A stretch of 64,000 bases of DNA from positions 2,613,172-2,677,171 of the forward strand of contig JALPQD010000302.1 of NCBI GenBank assembly GCA_023101885.1, in the 5' to 3' direction. Made by a program: the position numbers and the translations under genes. A model generated the notes under the pieces. It saw only the letters and a program-made list of their open reading frames with translations. It was not told the origin of the DNA and ran no database searches. This stretch comes from Typhlomys cinereus (Eukaryota > Chordata > Mammalia > Rodentia > Platacanthomyidae). Positions 27,401-41,439 of this stretch are shown here, in pieces (position 1 is the first letter of the stretch; the number at the start of each line of letters is the position of its first letter).

Positions 27401-29106
27401 CACATGGCCCTAATTAGCCTTGATTGCCCACATCTGTGTCACTCAACATGCTAATTGGAAATACCAGGTCCTAACTGGCCTTGATTGCCCACACCTGTGT
27501 CACTGAAATTGCTACTTAGAAACACCTGGTCATAATTAGCCTTCATTGTCACAACTTATGTCACTCAACCTGCTAATTGGAAACACCTGGTCGTTAATAG
27601 CCTTGATTGCCCACACCTGTGTCACTGAAATTGCGATATAGAAACACTTGGTCCTAATTATCCTGATTTCCCACAACTGTGTCACTGAAATTGGTTATTT
27701 AAGACACCTAGTCTTAATTAGTCTTGATTGCCAACACTATAATCCCTGAAATTATTTATGAACCCTAGTCCTAATTAGCCTTGATTGCCCACACCTGTGT
27801 CACTGAAATTGCTCATTGGAAACACCTGGTCCTAAGTAGCCTTGTTTGCCCAAACCTGTGTCACTCAAATTACTAATTGGAAACACCTGGTCCTAATTGG
27901 CCTTGATTGACCATACATGTGTCACTGAAATTGGTAATTTAAGACACCAGATCTTAAATAGACTTGTTTGCCAACACTGTAATCACTGAAATTATTTATG
28001 AACCCTGGTCCTAAATAGCCTTGATTGCCTAAACCTGTGTCAGTGAAATTGCTAATTGGAAACACCTGGTCCCAAATAGCCTTGATTGCCCACACCTTTG
28101 CCACTGAAATTGCTACTTAGAAACACCTGGTCCTAACTAGCCTTGATTGCCCTCACCTGTGTCATTCAACTTGCTAATTGCAAACACATGGTCCTATTTA
28201 GCCATGATTGCCCATATCTGTGTCACTGAAATTGCTTATTGAAAACACCTGGTCCAAATTAGCCTTGATTGCACACACCTGTGTCACTGAAATTGATAAT
28301 TGGAAAACACCTGGTTCTAATTTGCCTTGATTACATACACCTGTATCACTCAAATTGTTAATTGGAAACACCTAGTGGTAATTATCCTTGATTGCCCACA
28401 CCTGTGCCACTGAAATTGCTAATGAAAAACACGTGGTCCTAATTAGCCATGATTGCCCACACCTGTGTCAGTGAAATTGCTAATTAGAAACACCTGGTCC
28501 TAATTAGCCTTGATTGCCCACACCTGTTTCCCTGAAATTGCTAATTGCAAACAACAGTTCCTAATTAGCCTTAATTCCCAACACCTGTGTCACTGAAACT
28601 GATTATTGGAACATCCTGGTCCAAATTACCCTCGATTGCCCACACCTGTGTCATTGAAATTGGTAATTTAAGACACCAGGACTTAATTAGACTTCTTTGC
28701 CAACACTGTAATCACTGAAATTATTATGAACCGTGGTCCTAATTAGCCTTGATTGCCCACACCTGTGTCACTGAAATTGCTAATGGGAAACATCTGGTCC
28801 TAATTAGCCTTGATTGCCCACATCTGTGTCACTGAAATTGCTAATTGGAAACACATGGTCCTAATTCGCCTTGATTGCCCACATCTGTGTCACTCAACAT
28901 GCTAATTGGAAATACCAGGTCCTAACTGGCCTTGATTGCCCACACCTGTGTCACTGAAATTGCTACTTAGAAACACCTGGTCCTAATTAGCCTTGATTGC
29001 CCACACCTGTTTCCCTGAAATTGCTAATTGAAAACAACAGTTCCTAATTAGCCTTAATTCCCAACACCTGTGTCACTGAAACTGCTTATTGGAAAATCCT
29101 GGTCCA
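18484..29106. repeat. SatA 10.62-kb super-repeat, copy 2
   Basis: This is the second copy of the preceding segment. Its phase markers are at 19,457, 22,415, 25,250 and 28,023, with spacings of 2,958, 2,835 and 2,773 bp, which match copy 1 to within one base per unit. By eye the two copies are more than 99% identical. Copy 2 carries a cluster of one-base insertions and deletions between about 21.4 and 22.8 kb, with scattered others near 24,983, 27,663 and 28,723. Similarity at this offset fails by about 29,257, where GAAATTGG becomes GTAATTGG. Confidence 0.85.
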
Positions 29107-31402
29107 AATTACCCTCGATTGCCCACACCTGTGTCATTGAAATTGGTAATTTAAGACACCAGGACTTAATTAGACTTCTTTACCAACACTGTAATCACTG
29201 AAATTATTTATGAACCGTCGTCCTAATTAGCCTTTATTGCCCACACCTGTTTCACTGTAATTGGTAATTTAAGACACCAGGACTTAAGTAGACTTGTTTG
29301 CCAACACTGTAATCACTGAAATTATTTATGAACCGTGGTCCCATTTAGCCTTGATTGCCCACACCTGTGTCACTGAAATTGCCAATGGGAAACAACTGGT
29401 CCTAATTAGCCTTGATTGCTGACATCTATGTCACTAAAATTGCTAATTGGAAACACATGGTCCTAATTAGCCTTGATTGCCCACATCTGTGTCACTCAAC
29501 ATGCTAATTGGAAATACCAGGTCCTAACTGGCCTTGATTGCCCACACCTGTGTCACTGAAATTGCTACTTAGAAACACCTGGTCATAATTAGCCTTCATT
29601 GCCACAACCTGTGTCACTCAACCTGCTAATTGGAAACCCCTGGTTCTTAATAGCCTTGATTCCCCACACCTGTGTCACTGAAATTGTGAAATAGAAACAC
29701 TTGGTCCTAATTATCCTTGATTTCCCACAACTGTGTCACTGAAATTGGTTATTTAAGACACCAAGTCTTAATTAGTCTTGATTGCCAACACTATAATCCC
29801 TGAAATAATTTATGAACCCTAATCCTAATTAGCCTTGATTGCCCACACCTGTTTCACTGAAATTGCTAATTGGAAACACCTGGTCCTAATTAGCCTTGTT
29901 TGCCCACACAGGTGTCACTGAAATTGCTAATTGGAATCGCCTGGTCCTAATTAGACTTAATTGCCCACACCTGTGCCACTTAAATTGCTAATTGGAAACA
30001 CCAGTCCTAATTACCCTTGATTGCCCACAACTGCATCACTCCAATATCTAATTGGAAACACCTGGTCCTAATTAGCCTTGATTGCCCAACTTGTGTTACT
30101 GAAATTGCTAATTGGAAACACCTGGTCTGAAACGCCTTGATTGCCCACACCTGTGTCACTGAAATTGCTAATTGGAAACACCTGGTCCGAATTAGCCTTG
30201 ATGGCCCACACCTGCATCACTCAAATTGCTATTTGGAAACCCCTGGTCCTAATTATCCTTGATTGCCCACACTTGTGCCACTGAAATTGCTCCTTTGAAA
30301 CACCTGGTCCTAATTAGCCTTGATTTCCTGCACCTGTGTCACTCAAACTGCTAATTGGAAACACCTGGTCCTATTTAGCCATGATTGCCCACACCTGTGT
30401 CACTGAAACTTCGAATTAGAAACACTTGGTCCTAATTATTCTTGATTTCCCACAACTGTGTCACTGAAATTGGTTATTTAAGACACCAGGTCGTAAATAG
30501 ACTTGTTTGCCAACACTGTGATCACTGAAATTATTTATGAACCCTGGTCCTAATTAGCCTTGATTGCCTAAACCTGTGTCAGCAAAATTGCTAATGGGAA
30601 ACACCTGGTCCTAATTGGCCTTGATTGCCCACACCTGTGTCACTGAAATTGCTAATTGGAAACACATGGTCCTAATGAGCCTTGATTGCCCACACCTGTG
30701 TCACTGAAACTGGTAATTAGAAACACCTTGTCCTAAATAGCCTTGATTGCCCACACCTGTGTCACTCAACATGCTAATTGGAAATACCAGGTCCTAACTG
30801 GCCTTGATTGCCCACACCTGTGTCACTGAAATTGCTACTTAGAAACACCTGGTCATAATTAGCCTTGATTGCCACAACCTGTGTCACTCAACCTGCTAAT
30901 TGGAAACACCTGGTCGTTAATAGCTTGATTGCCCACACCTGTGTCACTGAAATTGCAAAATAGAAACACTTGGTCCTAATTATCCTTGATTTCCCACAAC
31001 TGTGTCACTGAAATTGCTTTTTAAGACACCAAGTCTTAATTAGTCTTGATTGCCAACACTATAATCCCTGAAATTATTTATGAACCCAATCTTAATTCGC
31101 CTTGATTGCCCACACCTGTGTCACTGAAATTGCTCATTGGAAACACCTGGTCCTAATAAGCCTTGTTTGCCCACACCTGTGTCACTCAAATTACTAATTG
31201 GAAACACCTGGTCCTAATTGGCCTTGATTGACCATACATGTGTCACTGAAATTGGTAATTTAAGACACCAGGTCTTAAATAGACTTGTTTGCCAACACTG
31301 TAATCACTGAAATTATTTATGAACCCTGGTCCTAAAGAGCCTTGATTGCCTAAACCTGTGTCAGTGAAATTGCTAATGGTAAACACCTGGTCCTAATTAG
31401 AC

Positions 31403-32490
31403 TTGATTGCCCACACCTGTGTCACTGAAATTGTTAATTGGAAACACCTGGTGGTAATTAGCCTTGATTGCCCACACCTGTGTCACTTAAGTGGCTAATT
31501 GGAAACACCTGGTCCTAATTAGCCTTGATTACCCACACCTGCATCACTCAAATTGTTAATTGAAAACACCTAGTGGTAATTAGCATTGATTACCCACACC
31601 TGTGCCACTGAAATTGCTAATTGGAAACACCTGGTCCTAATTATACTTGACTGTCCCACCTCTGTCACTGAAATTGCTAATTGGAAACACCTGGTCCTAA
31701 TTAGCCTTGATTGCCCACACCTGTTTCCCTGAAATTGCTAATTGAAAACACCAGTTCCTAATTAGCCTTAATTCCCTACACCTGTGTCACTGAAACTGAT
31801 TATTGGAAAATCCTGGTCCAAATTACCCTCGATTGCCCACACGTGTGTCATTGAAATTGGTAATTTAAGACACCAGGACTTAATTAGACTTCTTTGCCAA
31901 CACTGTAATCACTGAAATTATTTATGAACCGTCATCCTAATTAGCCTTGATTGCCCACACCTGTGTCACTGAAATTGTTAATTGGAAACACCTGGTGGTA
32001 ATTAGCCTTGATTGCCCACACCTGTGTCACTTAAGTGGCTAATTGGAAACACCTGGTCCTAATTAGCCTTGATTACCCACACCTGCATCACTCAAATTGT
32101 TAATTGAAAACACCTAGTGGTAATTAGCATTGATTACCCACACCTGTGCCACTGAAATTGCTAATTGGAAACACCTGGTCCTAATTATACTTGACTGTCC
32201 CACCTCTGTCACTGAAATTGCTAATTGGAAACACCTGGTCCTAATTAGCCTTGATTGCCCACACCTGTTTCCCTGAAATTGCTAATTGAAAACACCAGTT
32301 CCTAATTAGCCTTAATTCCCTACACCTGTGTCACTGAAACTGATTATTGGAAAATCCTGGTCCAAATTACCCTCGATTGCCCACACGTGTGTCATTGAAA
32401 TTGGTAATTTAAGACACCAGGACTTAATTAGACTTCTTTGCCAACACTGTAATCACTGAAATTATTTATGAACCGTCATCCTAATTAGCC
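31403..32490. repeat. Exact 544-bp tandem duplication within SatA
   Basis: Two head-to-tail copies, 31,403-31,946 and 31,947-32,490, are identical as far as I can read them. Each spans nine monomers. Rare variants recur at an offset of 544 bp: TCACTTAAGTGGCTAATTGG (31,491 and 32,035 at the GTGGCT) and GAACCGTCATCC (31,931 and 32,475 at the GTCATC). It lies in an otherwise diverged part of the array, so it is a recent local duplication. Confidence 0.85.
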
Positions 32491-35400
32491 TTGATTGCCC
32501 ACACCTGTGTCACTGAAATTGGTAATTTAAGACACCAGGACTTAATTAGACTTGTTTGCCAACACTGTAATCACTGAAATTATTTATGAACCTAGGTCCT
32601 ATTTAGCCTTGATTGCCCACACCTGTGTCACTGAAACTGCGAATTAGAAACACTTGGTCCTATTTATCCATGATTGCCCATAACTGGGATACAGAAATTG
32701 TTTATTAAAGACACCAAGTCTTAATTAGTCTTGATTGCCCACACCTGTGCCACTTAAATTGCTAATTGAAAACACTAGTCCTAATTACCCTTGATTGCCC
32801 ACAACTGCATCACTCCAATATCTAAATGGAAATATCTGGTCCTAATTAGCCTTGATTGCCCACACTTGTGTCACTGAAATTGCTAATTGGAAACACCTGG
32901 TCTGAAACGCCTTGATTGCCCACACCTGTGTCACTGAAATTGCTAATTGGAAACACCTGGTCCTAATTAGCCTTGAATGCCCACACCTGTGCCACTGAAA
33001 TTCCTACTTTGAAACACCTGGTCCTAATTAGCCTTGATTTCCTTAGCATTGATTGCCCACACCTGTGTCACTGAAATTGGTAATTTAAGACACCAGGACT
33101 TAATTAGACTTGTTTGACAACACTGCAATCACTGAAATTATTTATGAACCCTGGTCTTAATTAGCCTTGATTGCCCACACCTTTGTTACTGAAATTGCTA
33201 ATGGGAAACAGCTAGTCCTAATTAGCCTTGATTGCCAACATCTGTTTCACTGAAATTGCTTATCGGAAAAACCTGGTCCTAATTATCCTTGATTGCCCAC
33301 ACCTGTGTCACTCAACATGCTAATTGGAAATACCAGGTCCTAAGTGGCCTTGATTGAGCACACCTGTGTCACTGAAATTGCTACTTAGAAACACCTGGGT
33401 TTAATTAGCCTTCATTGCCACAACCTGTGTCACTCAAACTGCTAATTGAAAACACCTGGTCCTAAATAGCCTTGATTCCCCACACCTGTGTCACTGAAAT
33501 TGCTAATTAGAAACACCTGGTCCTAATTAGCCTTGATTTGCCATACCCGTGTCACTGAAATTGCTAATTGGAAACACCTGGTCCTAATTGTCCTTGATTG
33601 ACCACACCTGCCATTCAAATTGCTAATTGGAAACACCTGGTCCTAATTATACTTGACTGTCCCACCTCTGTCACTGAAATTGCTAATTGGAAACACCTGG
33701 TCCTAATTAGCCTTGATTGCCCACACCTGTTTCCCTGAAATTGCTAATTGAAAACAACGGTTCCTAATTAGCCTTAATTCCCAACACCTGTGTATCTGAA
33801 ACTGCTTATTGGAAAATCCTGGTCCAAATTACCCTCGATTGCCCACACCTGTGTCATTGAAATTGGTAATTTAAGACACCAGGACTTAATTAGACTTCTT
33901 TGCCAACACGGTAATCACTGAAATTATTTATGAACTGTCTTCCTAATTAGCCTTTATTGCCCACACCTGTTTCACTGAAATTGGTAATTTAAGACACCAG
34001 GACTTAATTAGACTTGTTTGCCAACACTGTAATCACTGAAATTATTTATGAACCGTGGTCCTAATTAGCCTTGATTGCCCACACCTGTGTCACTGAAATT
34101 GCTAATGGGAAACAACTGGTCCTAATTAGCCTTGATTGCCCACATCTGTGTCACTGAAATTGCTAATTGGAAACACATGGTCCTAATTTGCCTTGATTGC
34201 CCACATCTGTGTCACTCAACATGCTAATTGGAAATACCAGGTCCTAACTGGACTTGATTGCCCACACCTGTGTCACTGAAATTGCTACTTAGAAACACCT
34301 GGTCATAATTAGCCTTCATTGTCACAACCTGTGTCACTCAACCTGCTAATTGGAAACACCTGGTCGTTAATAGCTTGATTGCCCACACCTGTGTCACTGA
34401 AATTGCAAAATAGAAACACTTGGTCCTAATTATCCTTGATTTCCCACAACTGTGTCACTGAAATTGGTTTTTTAAGACACCAAGTCTTAATTAGTCTTGA
34501 TTGCCAACACTATAATCCCTGAAATCATTTATGAACCCTAGTCCTAACTAGCCTTGATTGCCCACACCTGTGTCTCTGAAATTGCTCATTGGAAAACACC
34601 TGGTCCTAATTAGCCTTGTTTGCCCACACCAGTGTCACTCAAATTACTAATTGGAAACACCTGGTTTTAATTGGCCTTGATTGATCATACCTGTGTCACT
34701 GAAACTGCTTATTGGATACACCTGGTCCTAATTAGCCTTGATTGACCACACCTGTGTCACTGAAATTGGTAATTTAAGACACCAGGTCTTAAATAGACTT
34801 GTTCGCCAACACTGTAATCACTGAAATTATTTATGAACCCTGGTTCTAATTAGCCTTGATTGCCTAAACCTGTGTCAGTGAAATTGCTAATGGGAAGCAC
34901 CTTGTCCTAATTAGCCTTGATTGCCCACACCTATGTCTCTCAAATTGCTAAATAAAAACACCTGGTCCTAATTAGCCTTGATTCAAATACCTGTGTCACT
35001 CAAATTGGTTATTGAAAACACGTGGTTCTAATTAGCCATGATTGCCCACAACTGTCACTGAAATTGCTAATTGAAAACACCTGGTCCTAATTAGCCTTGT
35101 TGTCCACACCTATGTCACTGAAATTGCTAATTAGAAACACTTGGTCCTAATTATCCTTGATTGCCCACAACTGTGACACTGAAATTGGTTATTTAAGACA
35201 CCAACTCTTAATTAGTCTTGATTGCCAACACTATAATCCCTGAAATTATTTATGAACCCTTTCCTAATTATCCTTGATTGCGCACACCTGTGTCACTGAA
35301 ATAGGTAATTTAAAACACTAGGTCTTAATTAGTCTTGATTGCCAACACTGTAATCACTGAAATTATTTATGAACTCTGGTCTTAATTAGCCTTAATTGTC

Positions 35401-38400
35401 CATACCTGTGTCATTCATTTTGGTAATTAGAAACACCTGGTCCTAATTAGCCTTGGTTGCCCACAGCTGTGTCACTCAACATGCAAATTGGAAACAACAG
35501 GTCCTAATTAGTCTTGATTGCCCACATCTGTGTCACTCCAACTTGTATTTTGAAACAACTGGTCCTAAATAGCCTTGATTGCCCACACCTGTGTCCCTGA
35601 AACTACTAATTAGAAAAACTTCGTCCCAATTAGCCTTGAATGTCCAAACCTGTGTCACTGAAATTTGTAATTTAAGACACCAGGTCTTAATTAGTCTTGA
35701 TTGCCAACACTGTAATCCTTGAAATTATTTATGAACCCTGGACCTAATTGGCCTTGATTGCCCACAGCTGTGTTACTTAAATTGCTAATTGGAAACACCT
35801 GCTCCTAATTATCCTTTATTGCCCACATTTGTCTCACAGAAATTGCTAATTGGAAACACCTGGTCCTAATTAGCATTGATTCTCCACACCTGTGTCACTG
35901 AAATTGCTAATTGGAAACACCTGGTCCTAATTAGCCTTGATTGCCCACACCTGTGTAACTGAAATTTCTAATTAGAAACACATGGTCCTAATTAGCCTTG
36001 ATTGCAAACACCAATGTAACTCAAATTGCTGATTAAAAACACCTGGTACTAATTAGCCTTGATTGCCCACACCTGTGTCACTGAAATTGCTAATTAGAAA
36101 CACCTGTTCCTAATTCGCCTTGTTTTGCAACACCTGTGTCACTCAAGATGCTAATTTGAATCAAGGTGTCCTCATGAGCATTGTTTATCCGTACCTGTGT
36201 CACTGTAATTGCTAATTGGCAACACCTGGTCCTAATTATAATTGATTGCCCACACCTGTGTCACTGAAATTGCTAATTGAAAAAACCTGGTCCTAATTAC
36301 CCTTGATTGTCCACACCTGTATCACTGAAATTGCTAATTAGAAACACCTGGTCTTAATTAGCCTTGATTGCCCACACCTGTGTCACTCAAATTGCTAAAT
36401 AGAAACACCTGGTCCTCATTAGCCTTGATTGCCCATACCTGTGTCACTCAAATTGGTAATTGAAAACACATGGTTCTAATTAGCCTTGATTGCCCAAACT
36501 GTCACTGAAATTGCTAATTGAAAAGACCTGGTCCTAATTAGCCTTGATTGTCCACACCTGTGTCACTGAAATTGCAAATTAGAAACACTTGGTCCTAATT
36601 ATCCTTGAATGCCCACAACTGTGACACTGAAATTGGTTATTTAAGACACCAAGTCTTAATTAGTCTTGATTGCCAACACTATAACCCCTGAAATTATTTA
36701 TGAACCCTTGCCCTAATTAGCCTTGATTACCCACACCTGTGTCATTGAAATTGCTAATTAGATATACCTGGTCCTAATTAGCCTTGATTGACCACACCTG
36801 TGTGACTGAAATTGGTAATTTAAGACACCAGGTCATAATTAGACTTGTTTGCCAACACTCTAATCACTGAAGTTATTTATGAACCCTGGGCCTAACTAGC
36901 CTTGATTGCCCACATCTGTGTCACTGAAAATGCTCTTGGAAAACACCTGGTCCTAATTAACCTTGTTTGCCTATGACTGTGTCACTCAAATTGCTAATTG
37001 GAAACACCTGGTCCTAATTAACCTTGATTGCCTATGACTGGGTCACTCAAATTGCTAATTGGAAACATCTGGTCCTAATTAACCTTGATTGTCCACACCT
37101 GTGTCACTCAACTTGCTAATTGGAAACACCTGGTTCTAATTAACCATGATTGCCCACACCTGTGTCACTGATATTGCTACTTAGAAACACCTGGTCTTAA
37201 TTTGCCTTGATTGCCCGCACCTGTGTCATTTAAAATTAGATTTGGAAATACCTGGTCCTAAATAGCCTTGATTGCCCACACCTGTGTCACTGAAATTGGT
37301 AATTTAAGACACCAGGACTTAATTAGACTCGTTTGCCAACACTGTAATCACTGAAATTATTTATGAACCCTGGTCCTAATTAACCTTCATTGCCCACACC
37401 TGTGTCACTGAAATTGCTAATGGAAAACACCTGGTCCCTATTAGCCTTGATTGCCAACACCTGTGTCACTCAGCTTGCTAATTGGAAACAACAGGTCCCA
37501 TTTAGCCATGATTGCTCACAACTGTGTCACTGAAATTGCTCATTGGAAGTACATGTTTCTAATTGTACTTGATTGCCCACACCTGTGTCACTGAAATTGC
37601 TAATTGAAAACACCTGATCCTTATAAGCCTTGATTGCCCACACCTGTTTACCTGAAATTGCTAATTGGAAACACCTGTTCCTAATTAGCCTTGATTCTCA
37701 ACACCTGTGTCACTGAAATTGCTTAGTGGAAAATCCCGGGCCTAATTAGCCTTGATGGCCCACACCGGTGTCACTGAAAGTGCTAATTGGAAACACCTGG
37801 TCCTAATTATCCTTGTTTGCCTACACCTGTGTCACTCAAATTGCTAATGGGAAACACCTAGTCCTAGTTTGCCTTGATTGCCCACACCTGTGTCACTCAA
37901 CATGCTAATTGGAAACAACAGGTCCTAATTAGTCTTGATTGCCCACATCTGTGTCACTCCAACTTGTATTTTGAAACAACTGGTCCTAAATAGCCTTGAT
38001 TGCCCACACCTGTGTCTCTGAAACTACTAATTAGAAACAGGTGGTACCAATTATCTTTGAATGTCCAAACCTGTGTCACTGAAATTTGTAATTTAAGACA
38101 CCAGGTCTTAATTAGTCTTGATTGCCAACACTGTAAATCTTGAAATTATTTATGAACCCTGGACCTAATTAGTCTTGATTGCCCACACCTGTGTCACTGA
38201 AATTGCTAATGGAAAACACCTGGTCCTAATTAGCCTTGATTGCCCACACCTGTGTTACTGAAATTGCTAATTGGAAACACCTGCTACTAATTAGCCTTTA
38301 TTGCCCACAACTGTGTCATTGAAATTGCTAATTGGAAACACCTAGACCTAATTTGCATTGATTCTCCACACCGGTGTCACTGAAATTGCTAATTGGAAAC

Positions 38401-41400
38401 ACCTGGTTCTAATTAGCCTTGATTGCCTACACCTGTGTAACTGAAAATTCTCATTAGAAACACATGGTCCTAATTCGCCTTGATTGCAAACACCTATGTC
38501 ACTCAAATTGCTAATTTGAATCACGGTGTCCTCATGAGCCTTGTTTGCCCACACCTGTGTCACTGTAATTGATAATTGGCAACACCTGGTCCTAATTATA
38601 ATTGATTGCCCACACCTGTGTCACTGAAATTGCTAATAGAAAACACCTGATCTGAATTACCATTGATTGTCAACACCTGTATCACTGAAATTGCTAATTA
38701 GAAAAACCTGGTCTTAATTAGCCTTGATTGCCCATACCTGTGTCACTCAAATTGCTACTTAGAAACACCTGGTTGTAATTAGCCTTGATTGCCCCTACCT
38801 GTGTCACTCAAATTGCGAAATAGAAACACTTGGTCCTAATTATCTTTGATTTCCCACAACTGTGTCACTGAAATTGTTTATTTAAGACACCAAGTCTTAA
38901 TTAGTCTTGATTGCCAACACTATAATCCCTGAAATTATTTATGAACCCTGGTCCTAATTAGCCTTGATTGCCCACACCTGTGTCACTCAAATTACTAATT
39001 GGAAACACCTGGTACTAATTGGCCTTGACTGACCATACCTGTGTCACTGAAATTGCAAATTGGATACACCTGGTCCTAATTAGACTTGATTGACCACACC
39101 TGTGTCACTGAAATTGGTAATTTAACACACCAGGTCTTAAATAGACTTGTTTGCCAACACTGTAACCACTGAAATTATTTATGAACCCTGGTCCTAATTA
39201 GCCTTGATTGCCTAAACGTGTGTCAGTGAAATTGCTAATGGTAAACACCTGGTCCTAATTAGCCTTGATTGCCCACACCTGTGTCACTGAAATTGCTAAT
39301 TGGAAACACCTAGTCCGAATGAGCCTTGATTGCCCACTCCAGTGTCACTGAAATTGCTAATTTTAAACACCTGGTCCCAATTAGCCTTGATTGCCCACAC
39401 CTGTATCACTCAAATTGTTAATTGGAAACACCTGGTGGTAATTAGTCTTGATTGCCCACACCTGTGTCACTTTAATAGCTAATTGGAAACACCTGGTCCT
39501 AATTAGCCTTGAATCCCCACACCTGTGTCACTCGAATTGGTAATTATAAACACCTGGTCCTATTTAGCCTTGATTGCCCAGACCTGAGTCACTGAAATTG
39601 CTAATTGGAAAAACCTGGCTCTAATTAGCCTTGATTGGCCACACCTGTGTCACTGAAATTGCTATTTAGAAACACCTGTCCTAATTAGCATTGATTGCCC
39701 GCATCTGTGTCACTCAAACTGCTAATTGGAAACACCTGGTCCCAAATAGCCTTGATTGCTCACACCTGTGTCATTGAAATTGGTAATTTAAACACAAGGT
39801 CTTAATTAGACTTGTTTGCCAAAACTGTAATCACTGAAATTATTTTTGAACCCTAGTCCTAATTAGCCTTGATTTCCCACACCTGTGTCACTGAAATTGC
39901 TAATGGAAACCACGTGGTCCTAATTATCCTTGATTGCCCACACCTGTGTCAATGAAATTGCTAATTGGAAACACCTGGTCCTAATTAGCCTTGATTGCCC
40001 TCACTTGTGTCACTCAACTTGCTAATTGGAAACACATGGTCCTATTTAGCCATGATTGTCCACGCCTATGTCACTGAAATTGAAAAGTGGAAACACCTGG
40101 TTCAAATTAGCCTTGATTGCCCACACCTGTGCCACTGAAATTGCTACTTAGAAACACCTGGTCCTAACTAGCCTTGATTGCCCTCACCCCTGTCATTCAA
40201 CTTGCTAATTGGAAACACATGGTCCTATTTAGCCATGATTGCCCACATCTGTGTCACTGAAATTGCTAATTGAAAACACCTGGTCCTAATTATCCATGAT
40301 TACCCACACCTGCATCACTCAAATTGTTAATTGGAAACACCTAGTGGTAATTAGCCTTGATTGCCCACACCTGTGCCACTTAAATTGCTAATTGGAAACA
40401 CCAGTCCTAATTACCCTTGATTGCCCACAACTGCATCACTCCAATATCTAATTGGAAACACCTGGTCCTAATTAGCCTTGATTGCCCTCACTTGCGTCAC
40501 TCAACTTGCTAATTGGAAACACATGGTCCTATTTAGCCATGATTGCCCACGCCTATGTCACTGAAATTGCAAAGTGGAAACACCTGGTTCAAAATAGCCT
40601 TGATTGCCCACACCTGTGCCACTGAAATTGCTACTTAGAAAAACCTGGTCCTAACTAGCCTTGATTGCCCTCACCCGTGTCATTCAACTTGCTAATTGGA
40701 AACAAATGGTCCTATTTAGCCATGATTGCCCACGCCTATGTCACTGAAATTGCAAAGTGTAAACACCTGGTTCAAAATAGCCTTGATTGACCACACCTGT
40801 GTCACTAAAATTGGTAATTTAACACACCAGGTCTTAAATAGACCTGTTTACCAACACTGTAATCACTGAAATTATTTATGAACCCTGGTTCTAATTAGCC
40901 TTGATTGCCTAAACCTGTGTCAGTGAAATTGCTAATGGGAAACACTTGGTCCTAATTAGCCTTGATTGCCCACACCTGTGTCACTGAAATTGCTAATTGG
41001 AAACACCTGGTCCTAAATAGCCTTGATTGCCCACACCTGTGTCACTGAAACTGCGAATTAGAAACACTTGGCCCTAATTATCCATGATTGCCCATAACTG
41101 GGATACAGAAATTGTTTATTTAAGACACCAAGTCTTAATTAGTGTTGATTGCCAACACGATAATCCCTGAAATTATTTATGAACCCTGGTCCTAATTAGC
41201 CTTGATTGCTCACACCTGTGTCATTGAAATTGGTAATTTAAGACACAAGGTCTTAATTAGACTTGTTTGCCAAAACTGTAATCACTGAAATTATTTTTGA
41301 ACCCTAGTCCTAATTAGCCTTGATTTCCCCCACACCTTTGTCACTGAAATTGCTAATGGAAACCACGTGGTCCTAATTATCCTTGATTGCCCACACCTGT

Positions 41401-41439
41401 GTCAATGAAATTGCTAATGGGAAACACCTGGTCCTAATT

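Noticed and set aside
8732..28104. A 60-residue open frame on the minus strand repeated almost identically at 8,732, 11,691, 17,301, 19,356 and 27,922, with an extended variant at 25,101
   Set aside because: It is a by-product of near-identical SatA higher-order units. The reading frame is made of 61-bp repeats, is lost by a one-base indel in the copy near 22.3 kb, and has no domain or codon signal.
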